Assembly (NCBI GenBank): GCA_029224785.1
Contig: JAQXVF010000063.1
Location: 1-43,711, forward strand
DNA from: Bacillota bacterium
Lineage (GTDB): Bacteria; Bacillota; Clostridia; Oscillospirales; Oscillospiraceae
Length of the DNA stretch: 43,711 nt
Direction of reading: 5' to 3'
A program made the position numbers and the translations under genes. The notes under the pieces were generated by a model. The model ran no database searches and was not told the origin of the DNA. It saw nothing but the letters and a program-made list of their open reading frames with translations. Positions 24,380 through 33,724 of the stretch are shown here, in pieces (the first letter of the stretch is position 1; every line of letters begins with the position of its first letter).

Positions 24380-25927
24380 ATGAAAAAGATCATTGCACTG
24401 CTGCTGGTAGCAGTCATGGTTCTCGGCATGGCTGCCTGCGGCACCAAAGCTCCCGCTGAGACCACTGCTGCATCCGGCAACAATCCGCCCGCTGAGACGA
24501 CTTCCTCGTCCGGTGAGACCACTGCCACTACCTACCCCGTTATCCGCTTTGCTTACACCAAGATGTTTGCAACTCCCTCCGAGCCTAAGGTTGAGGAAGC
24601 CATGAACGAGATCCTGCGCGAGACCTGCGGTTGTGAGATCGACCTGGTCGCCATTGATTTCTCCAACATGCAGCAGCAGTTCAACCTCCTGCTGACCGGC
24701 GGCTCCGACTCCATCGACATCTTCTCTTCCTTCTGGTATATGCCTCTGTCCACCCTGGTCGCCAACGGCCAGCTTGCTGACATGACCGAGTTGATCAAAG
24801 ACTATCCCGAAGTGACCGACCTGTTTGCAGAATATCCCTCCGTTCTGGAGTGCTGCAAGGTCGACGGCAAGCTGTACGCACTGCCCACCTTCGGTGCTTA
24901 CTCCTCCCCCAACCTGGTCCTCTGCAAGAAGACTGACTCCGATTCCGCCAACATCGACTGGAGCACCGTTCACACTCTGGATGACGTGACCCGCGTGTTC
25001 CTGGAGATGAAGGAAAAGAACCCCGATCATTACTACATCCCCGGTGCCGTGGAGCCCTACTACATCCCCAAGGATATTGACACCCTGGGCGACAACAACT
25101 TCCTGGGCGTTCTGACCGATCCCGTCAACAGCACCACGGTTGAGAACTACTACGAGTCCGATTACTTCCTCAACTTCATGGAGAACGTGCGGATCTGGCA
25201 GGCCAATGATCTGATCACCCCCGATCCCATGTCCAACACCAACCCCACTCTGATGTCCCTGCAGTTCGGCCTGTGCTCCGCTACCCCCGGCTATGGCTTC
25301 GATGCTGAAGAGTCCTGCTACGAAGCCAACATCCAGGGTCAGTACGGTGACAACCTGGTCGGCGCCAACATCAGCGGCCGTCTGGTCACCACCTCCAACA
25401 TCACCACCTACCTGTGGCACGTCACCTCCTTCTCCAAGAACAAGGAGCTGGCTATGAAGGTTCTGGCTGCTTTCTACACCGATTCCCGTCTGTGCGGCCT
25501 GCTGGGCAACGGTATTGAAGGCGAGAACTACATCGTCAGAGAAGATGGTACCCTGGCATTCCCCGAGGGCAAGGACATGACCAACTGCGGCTGGACCGGC
25601 ATCGGTGCTTCCTACAGCCTGCCCAACGTCTCCGGCTGCCCCGTATGGTTCTATCAGCCCGCCGACCTGTGGGATCAGCTCTGGGAGTCCAACAAGGAGG
25701 CCGTGTTCTCCAAGGCCATGGGCTTCACCTTTGACGCCACTCCTGTTGCCGACCAGATCACTGCCTGCTCCAATGTGTACGCTCAGTACTACCTGCCTCT
25801 GATCAACGGCGAAATGGACATCGACGAGGGTATTGCTACCATCCAGAAGGCCATGAAGGACGCCGGCATCGATCTGATCATTGCTGAGAAGCAGAGACAG
25901 CTTGACGAGTTCCTGGCAAACAAGTAA
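24380..25927 (+). CDS. Carbohydrate ABC importer binding lipoprotein, LplA type
   Basis: A 515-residue extracellular solute-binding protein. Signal peptide with lipobox GMAAC (Cys20), a Thr/Ala/Pro-rich linker, then a family-1 binding protein with the C-terminal pattern of the DUF3502 type (GIDLIIAEKQRQLDEFLANK). It should deliver an oligosaccharide or glycoside to the two divergent permeases. Codon use is strongly biased, pointing to high expression. The start at 24380 follows AAAGGAGAAG; an earlier in-frame codon at 24362 precedes that site. It has its own terminator. Confidence 0.9.
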   Translation: MKKIIALLLVAVMVLGMAACGTKAPAETTAASGNNPPAETTSSSGETTATTYPVIRFAYTKMFATPSEPKVEEAMNEILRETCGCEIDLVAIDFSNMQQQFNLLLTGGSDSIDIFSSFWYMPLSTLVANGQLADMTELIKDYPEVTDLFAEYPSVLECCKVDGKLYALPTFGAYSSPNLVLCKKTDSDSANIDWSTVHTLDDVTRVFLEMKEKNPDHYYIPGAVEPYYIPKDIDTLGDNNFLGVLTDPVNSTTVENYYESDYFLNFMENVRIWQANDLITPDPMSNTNPTLMSLQFGLCSATPGYGFDAEESCYEANIQGQYGDNLVGANISGRLVTTSNITTYLWHVTSFSKNKELAMKVLAAFYTDSRLCGLLGNGIEGENYIVREDGTLAFPEGKDMTNCGWTGIGASYSLPNVSGCPVWFYQPADLWDQLWESNKEAVFSKAMGFTFDATPVADQITACSNVYAQYYLPLINGEMDIDEGIATIQKAMKDAGIDLIIAEKQRQLDEFLANK

Positions 25928-25941
25928 TCACACAACAAACA

Positions 25942-25965
25942 GAGGGCACTCCGGTGCCCTCTTTT
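25942..25965 (+). terminator. Terminator of the binding-protein gene
   Basis: Perfect stem GAGGGCAC (25942-25949) / GTGCCCTC (25954-25961), loop TCCG, followed by TTTTC. The short U tract may allow read-through into the hydrolase gene at 26043, for which I find no clear promoter. Confidence 0.8.
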
Positions 25966-26042
25966 CAATGATATGATTTCGGTCTTCTGGTTTCGGAAGG
26001 CGGAAATGATTTCATTTCAAACGTCTGAAAGGAGAAAACAGA

Positions 26043-27554
26043 ATGTCAGCGAATGCACTCCCCCGCTGTACGCCGGAGGAAGCTGGGATCTCCAGTTCTC
26101 AGGTACTGCAGTGTCTGAACGCACTCAACCATGATCTGACCACCATGAACGGTTTCATGGCTGCCCGGCACGGCAAGGTCTTTTCGGAATGCTGGTGGGC
26201 ACCCTACCGGCCGGAAATGCCGCATTCCAACCATTCCTTCGGAAAAAGCTATACTTCTACGGCCATCGGAATCGCCGTGGGAGAAGGGCTTGTCTCCCTG
26301 GATGAGAAAATGGTGGATATCTTCGCAGAAGAGATCCGCACCCGGAACCTTACCATTCCGGACGGGGTGGAAAAAATCACCGTAAAGCACGTCCTTACCA
26401 TGACCAATGGCATGGCATACCACCCGGATATGACCGGCGATTTTGTCTCCCATTATCTGACCACCCCCCTGGCATATGAACCCGGCACCCGCTTTGCCTA
26501 TAACTCCACGGGTTCCTGTATGCTCGGTGCCATCATTCTGAAGCGCTCGGGCCAGAATCTGAAGGAGTATCTGACGCCCCGTCTGTTCTGGAAGATCGGA
26601 ATCGATCCCGAAACCTTTGTGTGGCGTCAGTTCCGCGGTACCGGAATCGATGCGGAGCCCGGCACCTTTGCCCCGACGGAAGCAAACCTTCGTCTTGCCA
26701 TGTTGTATCTTCAGGGCGGAAAATGGAACGGTCAGCAGGTCGTGCCCGAGGATTACGTCCGTGATTCCCTGAAGGTTCACATCACCACGGAATACGCACC
26801 CGAGCAGAAAGATGGCCGCTGCGGATACGGCTATCAGTTGTGGGCCTGCAGCATTCCCGGAGTATTCCGCTTTGACGGCGGACAGGGACAGTACGGAATC
26901 ATATGGCCCGAGAAGGATCTGGTGATTTCTCTGCACGAAGGAGCCATCGGTCCTCTCGGCCCCCAGAAAACACTGGATACGCTGTATGAAAACCTTTTGA
27001 ACTATGTCGTGGATGACGCTCTGCCCCAGAACGCTGAAGCCCTGGCAGAGCTTCGCAAGGCGGAAGCCGCCATGAAGCTGAAAAACGACGCTCCTTCTCC
27101 CTGTGCACCGGATCCCGGTTTCTTCGGCACCTACCAGGTGGCAGAGGGCATCTTTGACCCCTGGCTGTCTGCATCTCCTCCCGGCAACGGCGACCTGTTT
27201 CAGATGTTCCGCACGCCTGAACTGGACATTCCCATCCGGAGTTTCCGTCTGGGTCTGGAAGACGGCCGTCTTGTCATCTCCTGTGATACCGGTGCCCGCC
27301 TGTATGCATCTCTGGACGGCACATTGACCGCAGCCAAAGCGGAATCCCCCTTTGATGAACTGCCGGATTATGCAGCATCTGCCCGTTTCCACGAAGACGG
27401 ATCCCTGGATGTCTATTTCCACTGGTTGAACGGCTGGTTTGAGACCAATCTGTATTTCACCAGAACCGAAGACGGTCTCCGGATCACAACAAAAAAACTG
27501 CGGCTGCACGCAGATGACAACTATCTGGTCTATCATTGCCGGGCCGTTTCCTGA
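26043..27554 (+). CDS. Class-C beta-lactamase-fold serine hydrolase with C-terminal extension
   Basis: A 503-residue protein. Residues about 10-320 are a beta-lactamase class C-fold hydrolase: SxxK is S65-F-G-K68, the Tyr motif is Y153-N-S, and GGQGQYG stands for the third motif. The last ~150 residues form a beta-rich domain such as occurs in fused esterases or D-aminopeptidases. No signal peptide, so it acts in the cytoplasm; esterase activity is the best guess given the neighbours. AAAGGAGAA precedes the start. Probably cotranscribed with the SGNH gene 45 bases downstream. Confidence 0.87.
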   Translation: MSANALPRCTPEEAGISSSQVLQCLNALNHDLTTMNGFMAARHGKVFSECWWAPYRPEMPHSNHSFGKSYTSTAIGIAVGEGLVSLDEKMVDIFAEEIRTRNLTIPDGVEKITVKHVLTMTNGMAYHPDMTGDFVSHYLTTPLAYEPGTRFAYNSTGSCMLGAIILKRSGQNLKEYLTPRLFWKIGIDPETFVWRQFRGTGIDAEPGTFAPTEANLRLAMLYLQGGKWNGQQVVPEDYVRDSLKVHITTEYAPEQKDGRCGYGYQLWACSIPGVFRFDGGQGQYGIIWPEKDLVISLHEGAIGPLGPQKTLDTLYENLLNYVVDDALPQNAEALAELRKAEAAMKLKNDAPSPCAPDPGFFGTYQVAEGIFDPWLSASPPGNGDLFQMFRTPELDIPIRSFRLGLEDGRLVISCDTGARLYASLDGTLTAAKAESPFDELPDYAASARFHEDGSLDVYFHWLNGWFETNLYFTRTEDGLRITTKKLRLHADDNYLVYHCRAVS

Positions 27555-27599
27555 TCCCGGCATCCATCCTACTGAAACTGAAAAACGGAGGTAATTTAT

Positions 27600-28706
27600 T
27601 TGAAACGCTATTCTGTAACCGACCTGCAGGACAATCTTGTTACCTACGGAAGAACATTCCGCGAGCCGAAAGAGGATATTCTGTTCTTTAACTGGAGCTC
27701 CAGCACCGTGGAATTCACATTCAGCGGAACGAACCTGAATGTGAGCTTCCGCGCTGACTGCGGATTTGAGTTTGAAGGTCTCCCCGGAGACCTGAATGCT
27801 CCTAAGCGCGCCACCTGGCCCTGGGTCGGTGTCTTCCTGGACGATATGCCCACGCCCATCCGGAAATTCCAGATCTCCTCTCCCGATGAAACCTGGCTGA
27901 TCTTTCAGTCTGCAGAACCCGAAACGCACAGGATCCGCCTTACAAAGCTGACCGAAAACAACAAAACCTTCCTGGGTATCACTGGGTTCACCGCAGAGGG
28001 CCATTTCCTTCCCACCGCTGTCCCCAGCCGGAAACGCATTGAGTTCGTGGGTGATTCCATCACCTGCGGCTATGGCAACCTGGTCAAGGACGATACCAGC
28101 CGCCACTTCTATTCCTGTGACGAGGACGCCTGGGTTGCATACGGCCCCATCGCCGCCCGTAAGCTGAATATGGAATTCTCTCTGGTCAGCATCTCGGGCA
28201 TCACTGCGGTCAAGCATCCGGGATGGATGATCCCGTTCTCTATGGATGAACTGTATTCGTATACCGACAAAGTCTGCATGGATCGGCTGGGAATGGAATC
28301 CGAAAAATGGGATTTCCGGAACCACAAAAATGACTATGTTGTGGTCAACCTGGGAACCAACGATTGTTTCGGCATTGCTTTCAGCCAGCGCAGCGACGAG
28401 CTGCAGCGCTTCCCCGGCGAATACGCTGCATTTCTCAGGCAGATCCGGGAAGCAAACGGTCCCGACACCCGAATCATCTGCGCCCTCGGCACCATGAATT
28501 ACTTCCTGTACACCGATATTCTGGAGGCCGTCCGGCAATACCGTGAGGAAACCGGCGACCGGAACGTATACACCCTGCGTATGAAGCCCATTCTTCCCTT
28601 TGACGGTCTGGGTGCTGACGGCCATCCCTATGTTGCAACCCACCGGAAAATGGCAGAGGAATTGGCTTCCATGATCCGCAGCCTTGAACAGGAAGCCAAC
28701 GCATGA
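27600..28706 (+). CDS. CE2-like SGNH acetyl esterase, TTG start
   Basis: A 368-residue protein with an N-terminal beta-sandwich (residues about 1-135) and a C-terminal SGNH hydrolase domain, the layout of carbohydrate esterase family 2 deacetylases. Block I is FVGDSITCGYG with nucleophile Ser153, block III is NLGTND, and the catalytic Asp340/His342 lie in ADGHPYVATH. It begins with TTG: CGGAGGTAA lies seven bases before it and no ATG is nearby. No signal peptide, so it would deacetylate imported carbohydrate inside the cell. This is the one gene of the locus that points clearly to acetylated sugars as substrate. Confidence 0.88.
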   Translation: MKRYSVTDLQDNLVTYGRTFREPKEDILFFNWSSSTVEFTFSGTNLNVSFRADCGFEFEGLPGDLNAPKRATWPWVGVFLDDMPTPIRKFQISSPDETWLIFQSAEPETHRIRLTKLTENNKTFLGITGFTAEGHFLPTAVPSRKRIEFVGDSITCGYGNLVKDDTSRHFYSCDEDAWVAYGPIAARKLNMEFSLVSISGITAVKHPGWMIPFSMDELYSYTDKVCMDRLGMESEKWDFRNHKNDYVVVNLGTNDCFGIAFSQRSDELQRFPGEYAAFLRQIREANGPDTRIICALGTMNYFLYTDILEAVRQYREETGDRNVYTLRMKPILPFDGLGADGHPYVATHRKMAEELASMIRSLEQEANA

Positions 28707-28777
28707 CCTCGTTTTCCCTGCCCCACAAGCCGGCAGAAAACCACTCCGCGCAGCAGGTTCTCTGCCGAAATAACGCT

Positions 28778-28814
28778 CACGGCCCTCTCAAACAGCTTGT
28801 TTGGGAGGGCCGTG
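28778..28814. terminator. 16-bp hairpin between convergent operons
   Basis: CACGGCCCTCTCAAAC (28778-28793) pairs fully with GTTTGGGAGGGCCGTG (28799-28814), with one G-T wobble and a five-base loop. It has no U tract on either side but lies exactly between the convergent SGNH and response-regulator genes. Confidence 0.7.
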
Positions 28815-28865
28815 ATGCATTTCTTCGACCGTATTGCCTACGGTGTCTCCGAAGGATCTTTTTTC

Positions 28866-30467
28866 CTATTTCTTCTTTTCCAGAACCATATTGCGGTACT
28901 CGGAAGGAGACATATTCTCATACTTCTTGAACACCTGGGAAAAATGGGAGAAATTCGTATACCCCAGTTCCAGCGCAACCATGCCCACGGGGATGGGTGA
29001 ATTCTCCAGCATATCCTTGGCTGCTTCGATCTTCGTCACAGTGATGTACTCTTTGATATTCTGGCCCGTTTCCTTTTTGAACAGCTTGGTAAAGTATTCC
29101 GGGCTCAGACATATGTGATCCGCCACATCCTTCACCGTGATCGGGTCGGAGATGTTATCGGTGATAAAGGTCTTTGCCTTCTCGATATCACTTACGGGAA
29201 GCTGGGAGCTGCCGATGTCTCTTGTGGTTTTTACAATGTAATTGACCGCCTCCATCAGCGCATCCGCAGACGAGTAGCTGGACATAAAATCGTCATAGCT
29301 GTATGAACCGCCGAACAGATTGCTGGTATTTGCATTGTTGGAATACAGGAAATCAAAGAATGTATGCGTCAGTTTCTGGTGCAAATCCCGAAGCGCTTTC
29401 TGCTTGTCCGACGCATACCGCAGATTGTATTCCAGCGAATTCTCAAATTCCACTGCGAAAACACGCTGCTGTCCCGCAGAAAGAAGATTCTTCCAGCGTT
29501 CCGCATTTCCCTGCTGCAGATTGGTATCTTCCAGTGTCCTGTTGTCCCCGTTGTATTCCAGGCGAAGGACTCCGGACACCTCGACATTTCGGTTGAGGCT
29601 CTCCCTGACTCTGCGGTATTCCGTTCTCAATCCTCCAAATGGCGCCATGCCGCCGATACAGCACTGGAATGCCCCGGAAGAAAGAGTACAAAGCTGCTTA
29701 AAGAAGCGGTGGAAATCCCCCACAGACAGCTCCGGCTCTTTCTGGATAGCCGAATACAGCAGCAGAACAAACTGCCGGTGGTGATTGACCGTACTCAGAG
29801 AAATGATCGGATAGACAATATCCGCTGCCTTCAGTGCGTTGGAGAGCAGTTTATGAATCTTGTTTTCCACCGCGCTGGAGTCATCGCTTTTCCGATACTC
29901 GTCAAAGTCCAGCAGGATGATCTGCGCTTTTTTCTGCCGGTCAATCGGAAATTCCAGCAGCTTCAGAAGCTCCATGGCAGACTCGATATCATCCGGATTG
30001 GACGAAAGCAGATTCAGAATTATTCCGTCCAGCAATTCCATTTCTCCGGTCTTCATTCTGCGGCCGACTTCATAAAGCTGATTTCTTTTCTGGCGATCGA
30101 AGATGTCCTGATTGGCTCTGCGGATCAGTTTTTCCAGTTCCTCATATGCAACCGGTTGCACCAGGTAATCATAGCATCCCAGACGTACGCTTTCCTGGGC
30201 ATACTCGAACTCCGCATGGGCCGTCAGCATTACCAGCAGGGTATTCGGATGTTTCTTCTTTGTGTTCCGAATCACAGAAAAGCCATCTTCTCCCGGCATT
30301 TCAATATCGCAGATCAGAAGATCGATGCTCATTTCGTCCATGATCTCATATGCTTTCTGCGCACTTGTGGCAAACCGCACATTATCGACATACAGTTCCC
30401 GGAAATTCACTTCGGATGAGATGCCTTCCAAAACACTCATCTGGTCATCCACAAATAAAACATTCAT
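28866..30467 (-). CDS. YesN-like response regulator, AraC-type DNA-binding domain
   Basis: A 533-residue cytoplasmic transcription regulator. Receiver domain at 1-125 with acidic Asp7/Asp8, phosphorylation site Asp54 in ICDIEMPGEDG and Thr82; the usual Lys of the K-P motif is Gln104 (YLVQPV). A long middle region (130-420) is followed by two AraC-type helix-turn-helix units at about 430-530, ending in the family signature GYTNFSHFSQVFKKYENMSPSEYR. It follows the kinase gene by 25 bases. YesN-type regulators activate neighbouring LplABC importer and hydrolase genes; the shared CAGAAAA motif is a candidate target. Confidence 0.9.
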   Translation of the reverse strand: MNVLFVDDQMSVLEGISSEVNFRELYVDNVRFATSAQKAYEIMDEMSIDLLICDIEMPGEDGFSVIRNTKKKHPNTLLVMLTAHAEFEYAQESVRLGCYDYLVQPVAYEELEKLIRRANQDIFDRQKRNQLYEVGRRMKTGEMELLDGIILNLLSSNPDDIESAMELLKLLEFPIDRQKKAQIILLDFDEYRKSDDSSAVENKIHKLLSNALKAADIVYPIISLSTVNHHRQFVLLLYSAIQKEPELSVGDFHRFFKQLCTLSSGAFQCCIGGMAPFGGLRTEYRRVRESLNRNVEVSGVLRLEYNGDNRTLEDTNLQQGNAERWKNLLSAGQQRVFAVEFENSLEYNLRYASDKQKALRDLHQKLTHTFFDFLYSNNANTSNLFGGSYSYDDFMSSYSSADALMEAVNYIVKTTRDIGSSQLPVSDIEKAKTFITDNISDPITVKDVADHICLSPEYFTKLFKKETGQNIKEYITVTKIEAAKDMLENSPIPVGMVALELGYTNFSHFSQVFKKYENMSPSEYRNMVLEKKK

Positions 30468-30492
30468 CTCTTAACCCCATCTCTCCCATGCT

Positions 30493-32214
30493 TCAGTCAA
30501 ACCGGACCGGCAAATAAAACACTGTCATAGCGCCGCCGTTTCGGTTGTTTGCAAACATGGTTTGATATTGCTTATGATACAAAATATCCATTCTTCGGCA
30601 TAGGTTTTGAACTCCGACGTGATATTGTCCGAACATCTCATCCTGCGTCTGGAGCTTCTTCAGTGTGTCCTCACTGTACCCGATGCCGTTATCGGTCATC
30701 CGAATCCGCACATATTCCTGGTCCTCCAGTTCCACCTTGTCGATTTTCACGGCAAACCGCAGAATGTGATCGCTTTGTGCATTGTGTTTGTTGAAGTTTT
30801 CTACAAATGTCTGAATGATCAGCGGCGGCACCTGAAAGGACAGCAGGCTTTCATCAACCTTCTCCTCCAGCAGAACATGGTCACTTCTCTCCAGTTCTAT
30901 GATACTGAAATAGTCCCTTACCTCATCCAGCTCCTGCTGAATCGTCACGAATTTCAGGCTGTCATGGTAGATATAGCGAAGATGGTTGGAGAAAAGGCTG
31001 ATGGTGCGCATGGTTCTTTCCTTTTCCCCTTTGGCTGCCAGATTATAGATGCTTTTCAGGCAGTTCAGGAAGAAATGGGACCGGGTCTGCAGTTGGTAGT
31101 ACTGAAGCAATGCGTGCTCCTTCTGAGAGGCTTCATCCTCTTTTTCCTGCTGCAGATTGACTTTCTCCCGGACAAGATTCTGAAGCGCCCCCTGGATCTC
31201 CGAGAATTCCGTAATCCGTTCCTGCTTCTGCTCAAACTCCGTGGCTCCCGAGGCCAGCATTTTCGTAGCATGGGTAATCTCGTTCAGCGGATATATCAGC
31301 ATCCTGCTGAGCAGGTAATACAGATAGACAAACAGCAGGACCACCGTCAGAATGGAGATCGCCAGAATGCCGGACAGGATTCTGGCATTCCCCCAGATGC
31401 CTTTCAGGGAAATAATCCCGCAAAGGCCGATTCCCGTATACGGGTCCATCTGTGTCTGCAAAATGTGCTTGGAATGTGCCTTCGGCGCCGTTTCCGCCGC
31501 ACCGAGCATTTCCTCCAGCAGCACATGGTACCGCTCTGCCTGCTGCCGGTTGGTCAGAATCTGGTCCTTTGTCAGGAAGCAAAAATCAATGTAGTCCGAA
31601 TCTGCCGCATGGATCGTGGCATATTTCCCGATATCGATCATGGAACAGATCATACTGTCTTTTCGGCGGAAGGTATTGATCAGCAGGACGGAATCGTCCA
31701 CCTCAAAAACGCTCCAGATTCTGTCCTGAGGTGCCGAATCGGACAGCAGATAGCTGCGTAGTGTTTTCATCTTTTCGATGCTGTCTCGGCTCATAATGAC
31801 GCTTCCGTCATTTCCCAAAAAATACTCGCCGAAACCATAGTACATAAAACTGTCTTTGGCATTGCAGACCAGGATTCCGGTAATGGAGTCCAGACGGTAC
31901 TGAATGATTCTCCGGATATTGTGCTCCGCAAGGACACGTTCCGCACTTTTTGTCGGTGTACTTTGGCTGGACAGCAGGATGAAATCCCGATCATTCGAAA
32001 CGATCTCTTCGTTGAAGGCTTCCAGATCCTCCATCGTTCGGCTCAAACCGGACATATACATATCCAAAGCGGCCGCATTGCAGAACTGAAGCTCCTTTTG
32101 GGACACTGACAGCGCATAGACACCGCAAACCATAAGGCAGAGCAAGGTCACCACCAGCATAACGCCAAACACGACTATCAGCGTTTTTTTACCGGATACT
32201 CCCCGTTTCATCAT
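30493..32214 (-). CDS. YesM-like sensor histidine kinase
   Basis: A 573-residue membrane kinase. TM1 at about 11-35, extracellular sensor of ~240 residues (Cache-like), TM2 at about 277-303, HAMP segment, coiled linker, then the HisKA_7TM/YesM-type kinase core. The phospho-acceptor is His380 in RSHFFLN; N-box FVENFNKHN and G-box DNGIGYS are present. The H-box deviates from the common NPHFLYN and the N-box ends HN instead of HG, but the essential His, Glu and Asn remain. Two ATG codons in a row start the gene; the second is better spaced from GAGGGG. Cotranscribed with the regulator. Confidence 0.9.
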   Translation of the reverse strand: MMKRGVSGKKTLIVVFGVMLVVTLLCLMVCGVYALSVSQKELQFCNAAALDMYMSGLSRTMEDLEAFNEEIVSNDRDFILLSSQSTPTKSAERVLAEHNIRRIIQYRLDSITGILVCNAKDSFMYYGFGEYFLGNDGSVIMSRDSIEKMKTLRSYLLSDSAPQDRIWSVFEVDDSVLLINTFRRKDSMICSMIDIGKYATIHAADSDYIDFCFLTKDQILTNRQQAERYHVLLEEMLGAAETAPKAHSKHILQTQMDPYTGIGLCGIISLKGIWGNARILSGILAISILTVVLLFVYLYYLLSRMLIYPLNEITHATKMLASGATEFEQKQERITEFSEIQGALQNLVREKVNLQQEKEDEASQKEHALLQYYQLQTRSHFFLNCLKSIYNLAAKGEKERTMRTISLFSNHLRYIYHDSLKFVTIQQELDEVRDYFSIIELERSDHVLLEEKVDESLLSFQVPPLIIQTFVENFNKHNAQSDHILRFAVKIDKVELEDQEYVRIRMTDNGIGYSEDTLKKLQTQDEMFGQYHVGVQNLCRRMDILYHKQYQTMFANNRNGGAMTVFYLPVRFD

Positions 32215-32253
32215 ATGCCCCTCTTTCCCTTTCCCGGTCCGGTATGATCAAGC

Positions 32254-33618
32254 TCAGGATACGGTACCGGATTTGAGAATCTTCTTTTTTTCATAGAAAT
32301 AGGCAAGGATCAACGGAACGGCTGCGCCGACCCATGCTGCAGGGCCGGCCAAGCAGCAGCCCAGGAATCCAAGCACCGGAGGAAGCGTTGACGATACCAG
32401 AATTCTCATCACACATTCCATAATGCCGCCCACAAGGGTATAGATGCTCTTTCCCATGCCGTGCAGGGCGCTGCGGAAAACAAACAGGAGGTTATAGGGA
32501 ATCAGAGACGCTGCAAACACCTTCAGATATGTCATGCCTCCCTGTAGAACGGCAGCGACATTTTCTTCCTCCTTGCTCATAAAAAGGGACAGGATCCATT
32601 CTCCGCCCGCCAAACTGATCGCCGCAGAAATCAATGCATAGCCAATCGCCAGCGCTACCACGGTACGCACTCCTGCGAACATCCGATCATGGTTCTGTGC
32701 ACCGAAATTCTGTCCCACAAACGTTGCCACAGTGGGGCCAAGGGAAAACGCCAGCATGGAAACCAGGGCTTCCACCTTATTGGCGACCGTAAAGCTTGCC
32801 ACATAGACTGCACCCAGTTTGTTGATGGAGGTCTGCATGATCAGCATTCCAACCGCTGTGATGCTGGACTGAAACGCCATGGGGACACCCAGTTTCAGCA
32901 ACTGGCGAATGATTCCCCAATCCAGCTTCATATCCTCTTTGGAGATCCGGAACAGAGCATACTTTGTTCTTGCATAAAAAACACAGAGGATTCCGGATAC
33001 CGCCTGAGACAGGATCGTCGCCAGCGCAGCCCCCGCCACTCCCCAACGGAAGCCAACCATCATCAGGACATCCAGTGCAATGTTCAGGAAGCTGGATACA
33101 ATAAGGAAATACAAAGCCGTTCGGCTGTCCCCGATGGCTCGAAGCAGCGACGAGATCACATTATAGAGCATCGTGCAGCACATTCCGCCCAGGATAATGG
33201 AGATATAGGTAACGGAATCCCGGAAAACGGAATCCGGTGTTTGCATCACCGTCAATACCGGTCTCACAAGAGACAGTGCAACTGCCGTCAGTACAAAAAC
33301 CAGGAAAAGACTCAGGACGAAGGCATTGCCGATCACCTTCTTCACCTTTTGACTGTTCCCTGCGCCATACGCCTGAGAAACCAGGACGCCATATCCGCTG
33401 GTGAGGCCGAACACAAATCCAAGAATAAAAAACGAAAGGGATCCGGTAGCGCCCACTGCCGCCAACTGTTCCGATCCCATCACACGGCCCACAATGGCCG
33501 TGTCCACCGTACTGTACATCTGCTGAAAAATGTTTCCGAAAAACAGCGGAAGGGAAAACAGAATCATGTGTTGAAAAATATTCCCGGATGTCATATTTCT
33601 GCCAGTTTCTTTGCTCAT
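32254..33618 (-). CDS. MATE-family multidrug/solute exporter
   Basis: A 454-residue membrane protein with about twelve membrane segments in two homologous halves, starting with the typical GNIFQHMILFSLPLFFGNIF and FQQMYSTVDTAIVGR. MATE proteins export cationic drugs or small metabolites using Na+ or H+ gradients. AAGGAGA precedes the start at 33618; the frame extends 15 codons upstream. It is followed after 39 bases by the YesM-like kinase, so the exporter and the two-component system form one operon. It might export a by-product released from the imported ester. Confidence 0.9.
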   Translation of the reverse strand: MSKETGRNMTSGNIFQHMILFSLPLFFGNIFQQMYSTVDTAIVGRVMGSEQLAAVGATGSLSFFILGFVFGLTSGYGVLVSQAYGAGNSQKVKKVIGNAFVLSLFLVFVLTAVALSLVRPVLTVMQTPDSVFRDSVTYISIILGGMCCTMLYNVISSLLRAIGDSRTALYFLIVSSFLNIALDVLMMVGFRWGVAGAALATILSQAVSGILCVFYARTKYALFRISKEDMKLDWGIIRQLLKLGVPMAFQSSITAVGMLIMQTSINKLGAVYVASFTVANKVEALVSMLAFSLGPTVATFVGQNFGAQNHDRMFAGVRTVVALAIGYALISAAISLAGGEWILSLFMSKEEENVAAVLQGGMTYLKVFAASLIPYNLLFVFRSALHGMGKSIYTLVGGIMECVMRILVSSTLPPVLGFLGCCLAGPAAWVGAAVPLILAYFYEKKKILKSGTVS

Positions 33619-33695
33619 GGTTTCTCCTTCCAACCTGTCGCCGTAATCATGATTTGTAAGCATCCTCTGACGGTCTTCAAAGCATGCCTATCCTA

Positions 33696-33724
33696 ATCAT
33701 AACGAAATTTGGGCAGATTGTAAA
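33696..33724 (-). promoter_or_regulatory. Promoter of the MATE-YesM-YesN operon
   Basis: Minus strand: TTTACA (33724-33719), 17-base spacer, TATGAT (33701-33696), each five of six consensus. Leader about 70 bases. Confidence 0.65.

Noticed and set aside
26046..28643. 865-codon open frame on the minus strand opposite the serine hydrolase and SGNH genes
   Set aside because: Antisense shadow of two genes with clear catalytic motifs; it runs across their boundary and has no family resemblance.
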